A stretch of 64,000 bases of DNA. Origin: Rhytidiadelphus loreus (taxonomy: Eukaryota > Streptophyta > Bryopsida > Hypnales > Hylocomiaceae). The notes under the pieces were generated by a model. It had not been told where the DNA came from. It searched no databases and saw only the letters and a program-made list of their open reading frames with translations. Within the stretch, counting starts at the first letter, position 1; every line of letters starts with the position of its first letter. A program made the translations under genes and the position numbers. The stretch spans positions 15,071,001 through 15,135,000 of the forward strand of contig OX344765.1 in NCBI GenBank assembly GCA_947034895.1, given 5' to 3'. This document shows positions 34,101 to 49,574 of this stretch, piece after piece.

Positions 34101-35281
34101 ATAAAGAGGATACTCGTTGCATCACTTCACACACTTTAACCAATACGAAGGAGTGTGCTTTCATTGGGAAATCCAAACAACTTGACTGAATTGACCACTG
34201 TTGAAGGGATAGTATTAGACAACCTCATTTCCATTCGAAGGTTCGTAGCCATAGACCAATTCAGTGTAGTCATTTGGATCATGGATTTATTACAAACGAC
34301 GTGCTAATTGAAGGCTAACCAAGCGTATTGGAAGAATTGAGTAGTGGTTGGTGACGCGAGTCTTTAGGACACTGCACTAGGTCCCTTACTGTTTCAGTAT
34401 CTCTCTACCTTCGCAGTGATCACTTTTGTAAATCTATGACGTGGAAAACAACCACAATTGGGTCGTATTTAGTAATTTGGGGCGTGTTCGTGTGTGTGTG
34501 TGGATTAGCTTGGAAATGAGTTGTCCACCAGCAGAGTTTTTGGAAGAGCCCTTCCTTGCTGCAGCCAAGGCTGCACTTGTTCCTGGGGGTATGCTGGTAG
34601 TCAATGTGGTGTCTCGAGCTGCAGCAGCACATTCTTCGGCAGCATCAAAGCTTCAGAAGGTAAACACTCTTTAACCAATAATTCTTTTTTGGTCTGTTTT
34701 TTCAATTCAATGAATGGTCATATTTATTAAAATGGAAAACTTCAATGTGAGGTTCAAGTGCCCAAAGCTCTGAAAACTAGGGCTTTCAAATGCTCTAAGC
34801 CTCTCAAATCTCGGAGAAATATGGATCTGACGTTCAGCTGGGTTCTCTGGGGTTTCAGTCGAGCGACTCAAAATTGCACTAGTTCTTCATTGCAAGCCTT
34901 CAGCACGTGCGCCAATTTCGTGTGATTTCGCCAATGTAACGAATATAGGGTAATCATTTACTGCATAGACAAACAGAGTACTCACAGATGGTATTGAAAT
35001 TTCGTTTAGCTCAGAGTATTCGTTCTCATGTTTGTGAGCAACATTATTATTTGCTGCAGGTATTTGAAGAGGTTTACGAGTTGGTCCTTGATGAGGACGT
35101 GAATCGTGTTCTTTTCGCTCTCCCTCGTGAAAGTCCCATGGATAAGGAGAATCTAGCACCTCACTTGCGAACCGCAACTTCGCAATTGCAAAAACTGGCT
35201 GCAGATTTTTCACCTTGGAAAAATGGTCCAGATTTAGAAGACTTTCAAGAAGGCAAGATCCGTTTAGTTCCCAGAATTTAG
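28110..35281 (+). CDS. METTL13: METTL13-like eEF1A lysine/N-terminal methyltransferase, 16 exons, 763 aa
   Basis: Exons: 28110-28490, 28902-29006, 29995-30061, 30175-30359, 30784-31020, 31128-31211, 31486-31533, 31829-31893, 32189-32237, 32338-32596, 32862-32980, 33252-33332, 33498-33572, 33899-34062, 34509-34659, 35060-35281. All junctions are GT-AG, phases close, and the frame runs to TAG. The N-terminal Rossmann methyltransferase domain shows FEWYG (41-45), the SAM-binding VPGCGNS (72-78) and LDKGSLDAL (137-145). A second domain starts near 534 with VVGLGAG, then VVELD (561-565) and IIIDADAGDS (about 630-639), followed by SCPP and PGGMLVVNVVSR. Human METTL13 methylates eEF1A Lys55 with its first domain and the eEF1A N-terminus with its second; the plant role is inferred. 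A Lys-rich insert (KKKNKRKGK) lies in exon 10. The family is usually 700-770 aa, so this copy looks complete. The start gives the expected N-terminus just before the YWDEFF motif. Confidence 0.93.
28502..28516. promoter_or_regulatory. Telo-box in METTL13 intron 1
   Basis: AAACCCTAAACCCTAG lies 11 bp inside the first intron. In plants AAACCCTAA motifs near the 5' ends of translation-related genes support expression in dividing cells. That function here is inferred. Confidence 0.6.
29007..29994. other. METTL13 intron 2 (988 bp) with a short hairpin
   Basis: The longest intron of the gene. It contains an inverted repeat GGCCACAGT/ACTGTGGCC at about 29417-29451 and a GTGGTACCACG palindrome near 29176. 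It may hold an old MITE, but no target duplication was found. Confidence 0.45.
30542..30657. mobile_element. Tourist-like MITE in METTL13 intron 4
   Basis: GGCCCCGCTTGCACCA...AAGTAGTG at the left mirrors CACTACTTGGTGCA...GGTGGGGCC at the right, giving arms of about 25 bp in a 116-bp element. Flanking triplets TTA and TCA fit a decayed PIF/Harbinger TTA duplication. It lies well inside the intron and away from the splice sites. Confidence 0.75.
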
Positions 35282-35600
35282 TTCAGGTAAAGTAGGTTTG
35301 TGAGCGAGAAACTTGGTATTCCTGGGTATTAGTAGTTGTTTGAAATGTACGGTATAAGCAGGCTGAAAGGTGAGGTCATGCCTATCATGACATGCAGGAA
35401 ATTCAAATTACAGGCAGCATTCGTGCATTGTTAAGCGTTGATTCCGCTGTAACTCTGGTTTTGGACAAAACGTAGATGTGCTATACGGGTACTATATGAC
35501 TTCTCAACATTTTGGAAGTAATATCCGAACAGAAATGTTAATCCTGTAAGGTCTTATCAAACAGTTCATTATCATATTGAAAAGGGATTATTTTCATCCA
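35282..35600 (+). other. Probable 3' UTR of the METTL13-like gene
   Basis: GC content and word usage stay exon-like for about 200 bp after the stop codon, then fall to AT-rich intergenic sequence. No exact polyadenylation site can be assigned. Confidence 0.4.
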
Positions 35601-38600
35601 ATTGAAGAGACTATAAAATACGATTTTGCTTGGCTCCACCTTCATTTGTGTTCACAAGTTGGTGAAGCTCAGAGATATGTAAAGCTATGAATTTCTCCAC
35701 CTCTTCAATAATTCACTATAATTTCTTATCTTCATGAGAAATTCTGAAAACCTTATGACTTATAAGTGTGATTTCATATTTGAAAAATTAAAATTAAAAA
35801 GTTTATTTCATATCTAGTGGCATATCTAATGAATTTTCATGAAATGACTTCAATTTTTTAAAATGTTCCATAGGATTTTTAAAAGGCATAAAACCTACCT
35901 TTTGAGAGGAACAAAATAACCACACTAAGATCAAAGGGTTGAAACAACTCAATTGTATTCTTTTCCCATATCAATCTTCCATTGTAATCTAGGTTATCTT
36001 AACCTGTTCAGTGGGTGGTGAATGTTGTGAAAAGTAGACTTCATCCAATTCATATTCATTGAGAAAACTTTTTTTTAAATCATGTAATACATTTACAAAA
36101 AGAAAAAAGAATGCTCTACATGAATCAATGATATAGATTCAAAGTAATCTTACCATCTTTAGGTAGAGTTGACTTTGGGTGTAAGATATATCCTTTAAGA
36201 TAGACTTCCATGCAAAGTTGGAATCAAAAGACAATTTATTACTTTTCTAGGATCGGAATTGTTTTTGCCAACTTCCACTATGCTTCCACATGAGTAGAGA
36301 GAAACTACATTTTAGGAAGTACCTTTGTCTTATTGTTAAACTAAAAACAACCCAAAAGTTCAAATTTTATGTTAAAATTAGTTTTTTAGATCAAATTAGA
36401 ATATTTACTTCCCACACTTTTCATGGACCTTTCCCTATAATTCTACTAGCCAACTATTTGTATTCTCTTTCCGTAAACTTTTGCACATTTCTATGTAAAA
36501 TTCTAGAAAATGTTTTGTTTTTCTTACAAAGGTTGACTAATTCTAGTACATAGAACTCCGCCGCAACTTGGTGTCAATGTATCCATTTTGATGGCATAGA
36601 TGGCCTTCTAGGCGAAGTATATTAAACAAGTATCAAGGATTGAGTATCCAAATTAAGGTTGGGTTCAGGTATTGAAATCTTGAGCATCAAGATTTGGATA
36701 TCAAGTCCAGCAACAAGATTGACTTGGGTTGTTGTGTAGGTTGGTTTTGCATCTCAACACTAGGTCCCCAATGTTTTTCTAAAAACATTGAGGACCCACA
36801 CTTGCTTGCCCCCAACGCTACCAAAAAAAATCCCTCACTAAAAGAGGCCCGCCCGCACATACCCCCTCTCGAGAAGCCCCCCAACTCGATTCTCAAACAA
36901 GCACGACCAGGGATTGTTCTCGATTTCATCATCGTCCTCCCTCTTCAACATGTCTTTGTCACCGTTGCCCTCTTCAAATTTGTCTTCATCACCATCTTCA
37001 ACCTATGACCTTGCATACACTTCAAATAATGCAATTGTCTTATTTTTGCAAGTGAAGTTAGAGTTTGTGTTGGATTAGTGATTGTAAATTTGATCATTTT
37101 TTATCACTACTCAGTCTAGGTGCAATTTGGAGTCATATTCTCTACCTTCCTTCCTATTACTAAAACCTAATGAATTTCTTATAGCAATGTGGTTATTGTA
37201 TTATTTTAGCTATTATTTGATTATACTTGACCTCTTCAATTGTGAGGATTGAATATATTTGAGATTAAATTATAAACCCAACAAATATTATTCAATTTGG
37301 GTGGGAATTTCATTTTGAGATGATTGTGCCTCATCAAGGAACAAAACTTTAATTTTTTAATGAAGGGGTTAGAACAGAACAAACTCATCCTATAAAGAAG
37401 TTGTTAATAAAGGCAAGTTCAAGTGTTCTTAACTTTGGCAAAGGGACGGATGTGTAATTCATGATTTTAGTTGATCAATTGGTGTGAACTTAAGCTTTAG
37501 GCACTGTGTAAATTGTGGTTTTGTAATTCTTTGGGCTTGACATATTGTTGTTTTAAAAGTTCAAGCTTTTAGAATTTAGAGAATTTTGAATGTAGGGTTT
37601 CCAAAGCATTGTGTTCTTTAGAGCATTTGGAGTATTTTCTATTAGTTTTCAAAGTGAATTTGACATTCGTGTGATTTTCAAGGTACATTCAAGGTATTAT
37701 GTCTTTAAAGAAGAAGAAGGTTTGGAAATGGGTTGAGAGTGCCAAGGAAGCAAGAAGGACTAGAAGAGAGACAAAAAAATGAGAAGAATGTGGAAGCAAA
37801 TGTTAAGACAAGGATAGAAGACAATGTTCAATTTAAATTCTAGAGAGAGAGAAGGCATTCATTTCTCCTCCCATTGCGATGAGTAATGAGGTAGAATCCT
37901 CTCCTTTAGTACTTGCTTTAGTGAAGGCCATGGAGAGTGGATTCTTTGATGACTTGAAAATGTTCCATGTGAAAGATCACAAACTTCTAGTTCCTACTCT
38001 CTTGAATTCCTCCAATGTATATGTTTCTACATCATGCATACCCTGCAAGGGTATTTCAATTTCATTATAGGTGATGTAATGGAAAAAGCAAGAGTGGAAA
38101 GAATACTCATCTATTTTGAAGGTAATTTTGTATTCCTTAATGGGGTTTTTTTAATGAATGATGTTTTAGGATTTGTTTAATGCAATGTCCGTTGTTTTAC
38201 ATGGCTACCTTTTCTAGCTTGGTTTCTCGTTTTTGGCATATTTTTAATGTGGATTACTTCCTTTTCATTCTCAAGACTTTATTTATTTTTTAATATAGAA
38301 TTGTATAGATGATGATTGGAAGACATTTGAGTGTCAAAGGGCAACCTATCTCATTCACCTACTTGAAGCTCATAACTTCTACCATAGAAAAAGTTTGTAA
38401 GAGAATGAAAACATATGGAAAGCAGATTGGAAGACCGAACGCCTCAAGAAGTGGAAACTTCTAAATCCCCTTTTACATACCAAGGAAAATAATGCAAGAT
38501 CAATCTAAAAGAGAGACATGGAGAACATGATTATTGAGGACGAAGAATGAAAAAGGGGGTACAACTTCATCCACAACTATAACTATAAGCACCAAGAAGG

Positions 38601-39160
38601 GCAAGTCCAAGCCAAAGCCAAAGCCAAATCCTCTAATTGTATTGATCATTTTGGTTCTATGTAGTTGCATAATTTTTGTAAGGTGTTTGACTTAATATAC
38701 ATAGAAATTTGTATATTTTAATTTTATTACTCATTCAATGTTCACGAGCACATATACATATGAATATATAAACATCAAATACATTGTAATTTTATGTGTA
38801 AGTTGGATATAATTGTGCAATGTTTTATTTTCATAGATACTATGTGATGATAGAGAATATATTAATGAAAGCATTTTTCGTTGACTTAATTCTACAATTC
38901 TATTTCATTTGATACTAGCAATCCTTGATACATTTATAAGCCAATATTTGTTGTCTAAGACTGAATATTGATCCACCCTCTACTAAATTGAAAATTACAT
39001 ATAATGCAATAACTTTTGAACTATGCAGTCAAAAGCTATGAAAATTGTTGGGCCCAAAAGTTACTCCTTAGGTACATGTTGTGTGGAAATTTCAAAGAAA
39101 AAAATAAAAATTCCATGCGTAGTGAGCAGCCCAAAATTGCTAAGTTGTCAAAAAACGTAG
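35601..39160. other. Repeat-derived intergenic DNA, no intact gene
   Basis: The stretch around 36000-36080 resembles 49565-49650 (CATCCAATTxATATTCATTGA). A small hairpin CCCCAATGTTTTTCTAAAAACATTG lies at about 36767. Frames at 37700-38640 give short Lys/Glu-rich peptides broken by many stops, perhaps a decayed transposon protein, not identified. Confidence 0.4.
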
Positions 39161-39164
39161 TTTG

Positions 39165-39180
39165 GTCCTTTAGGGGTTAA
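39165..39180. repeat. Orphan terminus of the TTAA-type family
   Basis: GGTCCTTTAGGGG followed by TTAA, identical to the right terminus of the 58095-59543 element. The partner end was not found upstream, so the element extent is unknown. Confidence 0.6.
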
Positions 39181-39184
39181 ACAT

Positions 39185-42100
39185 CACCAAAAACACTGTT
39201 TTCTTATAGTGAATTCTAAAAGATCATTTTTCTAATAATGTATGAAATTCAATCCGTCCTATTCTTATTGAAGTTCTTGTGTTTACCATCATGTAAACAA
39301 CAAAACATTTTGGGAACTGAAAAATGATTTTTCTATTTGTTGAAATTTGTATTGGACCATTGCATGAAACACTATGCATATTCTGTAGTGTTTTGGCAAT
39401 ATTTGGATTTCAAACCTAGAATACTATGTAGCGGAACAATCACACTCAACTGTTGATTGGAACAATCAATGGCTAAAAGTACCGTTGCAAGTACAATGCA
39501 CTATTTGCAAATATGGAAACAGTACTATGGGGAAAAAAAGACAGGTCGTTGTCATAGAAAACAGAAACAATGAGGACTTGATGGTGATCAAATTTCACCA
39601 AAAAAATGAAGTTGACACCATCTTCAATATTCAAAAGTGCTTGTGTAAGGGAGCCCTATTTGCATGGACCTAGAGGACATAAAATAATATGTTTTTAGAT
39701 GCCCCTTGGTAGGCATATGCCCACCTAGGGTGGAAATAGACCACCAAAATTTCAACTCTAGATCATTCAATTTGGGTATTCCAAACATATTGAAAATCCC
39801 TAAATCTCAAAGTGTGACAAATTTCCAAAATTGACTTTTAAATATAAAATGATTTTTTAAAATTAAAAAAATAAGGGATTTGATTACCATGAAGTTAGAC
39901 ATCTCCAATACAAATTTAATGTTCATTGAACTTATGAATCAAAATTTAAAGCAGATGATAATAACATCACTCCAATTGTGACAGAGAATAGGACCGATGG
40001 TTCTTGCAATGACCCTATTGAAGTAATTCCATTTCTCCTTGGAATAGCATCCAATAAGGACAAAGTGCCATGCCACATCAACTCCTACAACTTTGTATAA
40101 TTTAGAAAATTCACATATCCTATATGGTTTGTCTTCCCTCCTACCACCCCACTTGTATAAATAGCTTTTCTTCTCTTGTCAATATACTCACAATAAATGT
40201 TTTTTCAAGCCATGCGACATAAATACCAAATACGGTGTATTGTATGTACTATATTTTGTGTAATGTATGGCCTATTTTGTATGGTGTATGTCAAAGTTGA
40301 TATCACAAAATGTCTAGACATCATAACTTATATCTCAAAAAATGTCTCAAAAAACGTTTCGACATCTAAGTTGATGTTGCTAAAAACAATATCAAAATTC
40401 TTCTTCACATTTAAGTTGACATTGCTTAAAACACTATTAATCTTTTTAGACATGATGACATTAGGTGTTAGGTCAGCTACTACATCATTTGCAAGTCGGG
40501 TGAAAAAAATCCCATGTGGTATTGCCCGCCTACATGGCACTTATGTGAAGGTGACGTGGCTGCTACATGGTGCACTTTTGGCCCCTTCTTTGACCATGTC
40601 TACTATGACGTTGCTTTAAAAACATGTCGTATTTTGACAAATTTTACCATGTTTTTGTTATGTCAATCTTGATGGATTTTTTTGGACATCGACAAGGGCA
40701 TGCCTAAGAAAAAACATATCTGCATATTTATTATGGGGTTTTCTTATAGTGGGATTTTCTTATTATGGAATTTTCTTATAATGGATTTTTTTATAGTGCT
40801 AAATCAAATCCTATAGGGTCAAAGCTTTGCCACCCCAACAAAACATACTAATGCTAAGTCCACACTTAGGTTGTGAAATACTTAAGTTAAAGCCTCCAAC
40901 ATATAAACCGGTTTTCTTTAAAGAAAAAATGGTAAGCAAAATAAAAGCTTCATTGGGGGGGGCAACCCTAGGCTAAGCTTTTATCCAAAAGATGGGGGAA
41001 CCACAAAGGGCCTTTAATTTGTATTTCTTAAGATCAAAGCTTTGCCATATGAAACCTCAAGGATTGCAGTGATGGCAAAGCAATTTGTTAAGCTTATTGT
41101 TGCATTGAAGGATTCTGAAACAACTAAACTCAGTCTTCTATAGGGAATGCTTGCTACAATGAATGAGTTGGTGAAGAAGCTATACACTACATGTAGATAA
41201 ACTGGCATTCTACTCTTCAAAAGTGTTATCTTATTTTTTGAGATTTGAATTTGAATTTCTTTTACTTTCCCTATGGTTTGTTTGTGTTTATGTTGCATTT
41301 TCTTTTTATAGATTACATGAGTGATAAGTTTTGGGTTAATGGTACACAATTTCCAACAAATGATAGTCAAACTTGTACATCAAATTGACAATCACAAATA
41401 AATAAATGGAGGCAAACTTTTAATTGGATTATAGTTACATGACTTCTAAAGTATTCAACTTGTGAATTTTTTTAATGAAATGGATTCCATTGTATGTAAT
41501 TGGTTGTAACTATTATAACTATTAGTTGTAACTATTGGTTGTTCAAATTGGGTTGTAAAACTTGTTGTTGAGATTTCTATGTAATGCTTACTATTTCAAT
41601 TGGATTCAAGGTTGGAAGGATAAATCCTATGTCACTCTTGTTGTTCAAACTCACTCTTTGATTGGTTGTAAACAAAATCATCACTACTCATGAAATTTGA
41701 ATTTCTCTCATATTATGCTTCAATCTATATTTCATCTAACTTCTAAAAGACAAGACCTATGGTACAAAAGTTAGAGATTCTTGAATTATTTGTAAATTAA
41801 AATTTTGAATAATTTTCTTTATTTTGGAAAAATCATAACTTAGACATCGCATTTTGAGATGCGACAAAACAAAGACTTTGCAATTCTTCATGCATAAAAC
41901 TTTCTACTCATATGAAAAACACAACCTCTCACACCGCAACAAAGTCTTTGCATTCTTTTGTGCATAAAAAAATTGAATTTCAAATTTTTTATAAATTTAA
42001 AAAATTAAAAAATTATTTTTACTTTTATTTTCAATGTGGAAATGGTACATGGCACACTAGTAGCAATTATAATATATATAATGATAAATTAGATTTTTTT

Positions 42101-42400
42101 TTTCATAAACGAAAAAGAGAATGAAAATTTTAATTTTGCATTTGAAGTTAAAATCTATTTTAAAAGAAAAAAATACAAATGAAAAGCACAAAACATTGTA
42201 TTATTTGGATTTTAACACATGGAGCTTGCAATTGCAATAATTCTTTATGTTTTTGGAGTTTCAAAAAAATTCAAGTTGAAGTAGTAAGAGATCTTTTGAA
42301 ACACCATTTTCTTAGTTTAAATCCAAAATTGTAAATGGTTATATTGGAAGTTACAATCAAAGTTGACCATGGTGCATCCATTTTTTGGGTGCATTGGCCT
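39185..42400. other. Gene-free repeat-derived DNA
   Basis: Contains an orphan CACTA-type right end (TTTTCTTATAGTG, about 39199-39211), a TATAAATA box-like word at about 40157 in sequence shared with 22345-22400, and repeated TTTTCTTATA/TAGTG words near 40740-40800. The open frame 40197-40619 shows no domain. Confidence 0.4.
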
Positions 42401-42404
42401 TCAA

Positions 42405-42421
42405 GGGTTAACTTATGTTGC
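42405..42421. repeat. Orphan terminus of the TTAA-type family
   Basis: GCCTTCAAGGG followed by TTAA, like the right terminus of the element at 62087-63155. Confidence 0.55.
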
Positions 42422-42689
42422 TATTACATACAAAAAGAAGAATTGGAAAAAAGAAGTATTTGAGCACAAAATAAGGAACAATATCTTGGAAGATAAAATG
42501 AAAATGTAGTTTCATTATCAACAAAAATAATATTTATATCACTTTGCTAACAAGAAAAAATCCTAAACATCATAGAGTGTTACAATGGAAAGATCAATCA
42601 AACTTATAGGAAGATAACCCAATGTGAATATCACCTTGGTCCCTTGCCATATTCCTAGGCTGTTTTCTATTGAATAGTGATTTTATTAT

Positions 42690-43780
42690 GGCATCTCAAC
42701 GCTTGCTCATTTTCTTCCTAATCAAAGATGGAGTTAAATTCCAATCAAGAATTTCAACTTCTTGTGATGTACGATTGTGGAATTCAATATGCATTATTGT
42801 AATATTTTGAGCAACCAATAATGTAGTTGATGCAATGGCACCATCTAAAGATGTCGACATATTACTTTGAAGCTGAGTTTGAGCCTCATTAATCCAAGAC
42901 ACATTAAACAACATATCATTATGCACTTTAGTCAAATTATTCAAAATTAAGCATGTAACATGAGCTGGTACATATTCCAATTGACAATCCATTCATTCAA
43001 GAATATCTTCCATCGCAACTTCAATATTCCAAATGCATGCTCTACACACATTCAAGAACTTCATTGAACAAAATTCCAATGTTTTTTGTTGACAAGTAAA
43101 AACATCCTTGTTATCGAGGTAGGGTGTAAATATTCATGGACAAGGTTGATAAGTAGCATCACCCAATAGAGCATAAGGATTGAGTTCCTCTCTCAAACAA
43201 TATTTACCTATGTGGGATTTACTAAATAGATTGTAGTCATGTATACTACTACACAATCCTATATCATAATCCCAAAAACAATAAGTGAATGGTCTACTAT
43301 ATCTTTTAGTTATATTACATGAATCTCTTTTCTATAGTAATAATCTGCAGTATGCTCTTGACGAGCAATAATTGGAATATGACTAGTTTCCATCTATAGC
43401 TCCAACAATGCAAGGTATTCCTTGGAATGCTTCAAAATTTTCACTATGAGCTTGCAACTATGATGGAGAAGACCATTGAATAAAAACATCTCTACAAAAA
43501 AAATTAAAAGCATGGTAGAATTTCAAACAATTTCATGTATATTAGATACACCAACTCTATAGCTATCAACTATTACATAGAAAGATGAACCAAATGCTAA
43601 ACTTGTAATAGCAATTGCAACAATTGTTTCCACCAAAATAGCTTTTCTCCAATTTGTTTCTTGTTTCAATAGTGTTGGCCCAATTTGCTCACACACACAT
43701 GTAGAAGTTTATTTTGTCATCCTAAACAATTGCTCGAATATGATATTATTATATAATCCTACTAAATCAACATTTGCATA
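42690..43780 (-). pseudogene. Decayed PIF/Harbinger (HARBI1-like) transposase
   Basis: Translating the minus strand in shifting frames gives the family's landmarks in order. An N-terminal helical segment (LLKQETNWRKAI, AIAITSLAFGSSFYVI) lies near 43560-43740. The first catalytic region GAIDGN is at about 43388-43405, followed by HIPI and YYYRKEIH. Then come VEHAFGILKLRWKIF at about 43003-43047 and a C-terminal LEYVPAHVTCLILNNLTKVHND near 42900-42985. Several in-frame stops and at least one frameshift (near 43000) break it. Only the last 98 codons form a continuous frame. It is therefore inactive but could be the relict source of Tourist-type MITEs such as 30542-30657. Confidence 0.8.
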
Positions 43781-43789
43781 CCTTGAGGC

Positions 43790-45100
43790 CCTATTATAGG
43801 ATTGAATCCTTCCTTGTAGAGACCCATCTTTTTCATTTTCAAGGAATAAGATTGTTGTATAAGAAGTACAACATTTCGAATTAAATTTATATTGGCATCT
43901 ACATTAATAGGGGATGTGAGCAATGAAAGACACAAATTGTAAAATGAGGATCACAATAAACTTTCTATGAGATGGATCCATGGTAGACAAATAACAATAC
44001 AACTACATCATACACTTTGTGAAAGTATCAAACCTATAGAAAATATAATATTTATGGGTCCATAATTTCTATTGTATCCAAACTGTAGTGAACATGGAGT
44101 TGCAGTAAGAAAACTACAGTTCGCTTAAGCTATTACTGCAAGTAAATATTCTTTTTCTAAAAAATAAAATAGTTAGCATAGTTGAACTTCATCTAACATG
44201 TATCAAGTAGAATAACTATACTTCACATGCACTATGTAAATAAAAGGCAAATAATTGTCACTTGACATGTAATTATTCATGGACTTTATACACAAACACT
44301 ACTTCATATGCTTCTAAAATACAATGTGAGTTTGCATTGTTGTTATCAAGATCCATGAACTCTTTTTTTGCAATGCACTTTCTAACTTTTTAGAACTTCT
44401 AGAACTTCAAAGATAGAAATTGGTCCTAGACATTATATTAGGAAAAAATACTGGAAGTGGAGTAAACTCTTCTACCAATGACCAAAAGGAAAGTTTAAAA
44501 ATAAAATTTGTATAATTTAAATTAATTTTTTATGTATAGAAATAACATATTAGTGCAATGTCCCATGCATGCCAAAGCTAAAGACAAATCAATCTTCAAG
44601 CTACTTTAGGTTCTTAAAACTTGGCAAAGACACATCTGAAAGGAAATCTTTCTAGATTTATTATTTTCCGCTTCTTACCCTCTTCTTATTGTTTCAAACT
44701 AATTAGGTTCATATAATGGGAATCATATTCTAATCTAGACAAAAAAAAATGCAATGTAAATATTTTGCATCTTTCGAGCTTGCATGGAGCAACTGTTCAA
44801 TTCGACCTTTCATACGGGCTTGTTGAAGTGTGTAGTAACTGTTGATGTAGAAATTTGATATTGGATGTGAATCAATCCTTACAAGCTAATCAATTGTTTT
44901 TAGAGAATTTTTAAAATATTTATAGAATGTTTTATAGTATATTGAAAGTGTTTTTACACTATTTTTATAATATTTTCAGAATATTTTTATAGTGAATTTT
45001 TACATCAAAAACCAAAGAATGAGCTTAAAAATAAAATCTATATAATCTGAATTAATGTTCATTTTTAAAATTAGTGTGTCGTTGCAATTCAATTTTCACT
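43790..45100. other. AT-rich gene-free stretch before RUVBL2
   Basis: Contains AT-rich TTTTTATAGTG/TTTTTACACTA-like words at 44900-45000. No gene was recognised. Confidence 0.45.
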
Positions 45101-45247
45101 TGATACGTGATAGTTATAAAACTTTGACATGAACATGGTAAAGTACAATGCTTGATGACATGGCAATTTTCCTCCTTCCTCCGCACGACGGCGGACGACA
45201 AAGGGTTTCGTCTGAACCGGGCCTTAGTTCCGCAACTCGGTCCAAGG

Positions 45248-45266
45248 TTCCAGGGTTTAGGGTCTT
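45248..45266. promoter_or_regulatory. Telo-box in the RUVBL2 5' leader or promoter
   Basis: CAGGGTTTAGGGTC, the reverse complement of a telo-box (AAACCCT), lies about 110 bp upstream of the start codon. A second one (CAGGGTTTAGGGTTAG) lies just inside intron 2 at about 45871. Confidence 0.55.
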
Positions 45267-45371
45267 TGAGGTCCAAGACCTTTTGAATTTCTTCTCGGTA
45301 CTTCGTGTTTTTTCTAGGTCCAATTGTTCTTTCTGATTGCGAATTAGTTGCACTCGCAATCGCTTGGAGCA

Positions 45372-47833
<2,462 letters not shown>

Positions 47834-48405
47834 CTCTTTTAGGGCTTTTTAAAGAGCCTATACAGGATGTTGTAAAGCTAAAAGCACAGCTCCCATTTTT
47901 GACCCCACTTCAATGGTTTCAACCTTCAGCGCTTGAACGAAGACTTGATGCAGTGTTCAGATGCCCGCTTTCTCTGATATTACCTACGGTAGCATGTTCT
48001 ACGCGTTGCAGAGTGTGACGCCAACAGTTTACCGGGTGGCCTGCTTGATATGGTCAACTGTTCCAAGTGGGTAAAGAAATGTGAACATGCAGGAATTTGC
48101 ATTGTAGAACAGCACTTGTGCCCGGGAGACTTACTCCGAAGTTGGTCATCAAGCGTGTACATGATATTCTCTTAGATTATATGGGTTCACATGAGGATTC
48201 CGAAGTCTATCTTGCAGTTCTCAAGATGAAGCTGAGATGCCTATTTCACAAATTTAGTATCAATGCGTTTTTTTTGAGGCATTGAATTCTTGTGGTTTCG
48301 TGAATTGCCTATGTATTTCATCTGCAAATTTTTACTCTTCTATTACCTTGTTGCTTGTTGTTCCCTTGGACGTACTATTGGTTACCTCTTATTTCTGTAA
48401 CATGT
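47834..48405 (+). other. Probable 3' UTR and downstream flank of RUVBL2
   Basis: GC content stays exon-like to about 48250, then turns AT-rich. Short frames here have no similarity to known proteins. Confidence 0.45.
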
Positions 48406-48409
48406 TATG

Positions 48410-48733
48410 ATGTAGGAGGTTTGTCCATAAAGTGCTTGGGCTCTAAAAGCATCTGTCTCTTGGAATGTATATTATTTGTACATTTTGCTTTCTCTTTGCA
48501 CCAACAATGTGCAAATAGTGTATATTTCAAGAAGAGGATGCTTTTAGTGACCATTGTGTTTCAACTTCAAAAATTCATAACTAATTTCAGGAAGTTACAA
48601 AAAAATTGAAATGACTTTTAGATATTGATTCCATTTATTCTAAAGGAAATTTTTCTGAAAAATATTTCAAGAAGTCTAACCTCCCCAAATTAATTTTCTG
48701 CTCTTAAATGGGTGCTTTATGGACCTCCTACCT
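48410..48733. mobile_element. TA-target MITE, AGGTAG family, subfamily B copy 1
   Basis: Right end GGACCTCCTACCT followed by TA mirrors left GTAGGAGGTTTGTCCATAAAG. The interior is homologous to 52727-53022 and 54726-55047, sharing GCTCTAAAAGCAxxC, TTTCAACTTCAAA and GATxCCATT. It lies just beyond the RUVBL2 3' end. Confidence 0.75.
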
Positions 48734-48942
48734 TATATTGGAGAGAATGAGTTTAGTATTCATGGGAGCAAGTTATTAAAAATATTTAGATAGTATCATT
48801 TCCAGCCTATCTCTAACAATAAGTTTTGGTAGCTTTCGGAGGCACGGTGAGTAGGAACTTTGAAGAATTGTGAAAATCAAAGCACCAATGGTTTTTCATA
48901 ATATATTGGCTATAAATTAAATGGACTCATTTTATCTTTTAA

Positions 48943-49569
48943 CCCCTAAATGCCCGAGGCCTTTTTTCACCTTCTAAGAATTTGTTCTAAATTGAACAAA
49001 AAGCCAACATTTTGATAAGTTGTATCAATTTTTTTTAAATTGTAATCATACAGATTCAAACTAGACATGTTAAAGATCACATTAGGAAAAAAAAAGAAAA
49101 AAGGATCACTTATGGATTGAAAGATTATAATGTTTGATCATGAAGATGTTAAAACTGTTAAAGTGATTTGAAGTCTTTCAATCTTCTTTTCACATATCAA
49201 ATTTAAAAAGTTGGTCACCAAAAAATATGAGGATAAAGGGTCTAACATGTATAACCCCAATGAATTTATGGCTTCTCAAAATCTACTCTATAATTTTTTT
49301 AAATGAATCTCTAATGTAGTTTTTCTTTCAAGATCTAATGTATCTGAGGCTCATTTCCAAGAGCCCTCAACACTGCGGAAAGTCAAGATTGCAATGGACC
49401 CCCTTGCACAAATCTTGAATAGAAAAATCATAATCAATCATTTTCAAAATCGGATTTTTGATGCTAAAACTAGACTTCAAAAAAAAAAAAAAAAGAGAAA
49501 CTTGGTTAACTTTTATTTAACTTCAAAGTATTGTGGGCACCAAAATTTGGTGCCTTGGACATTTAGGGG
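48943..49569. mobile_element. TTAA-flanked MITE, CCCCTAAATG ends
   Basis: 627 bp. Left CCCCTAAATGCCCGAGGCC and the reverse-complemented right end CCCCTAAATGTCCAAGGCA match with two mismatches over 18 bp. TTAA stands on both sides (48939-48942, 49570-49573). The interior is partly homologous in reverse to 58480-58520 (TATAATCTTTCAATCCATA). Confidence 0.82.
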
Positions 49570-49574
49570 TTAAG

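Noticed and set aside
40197..40619. 140-codon frame
   Set aside because: AT-rich composition, no domain and a repetitive KNVS-type segment; not supported as a gene.
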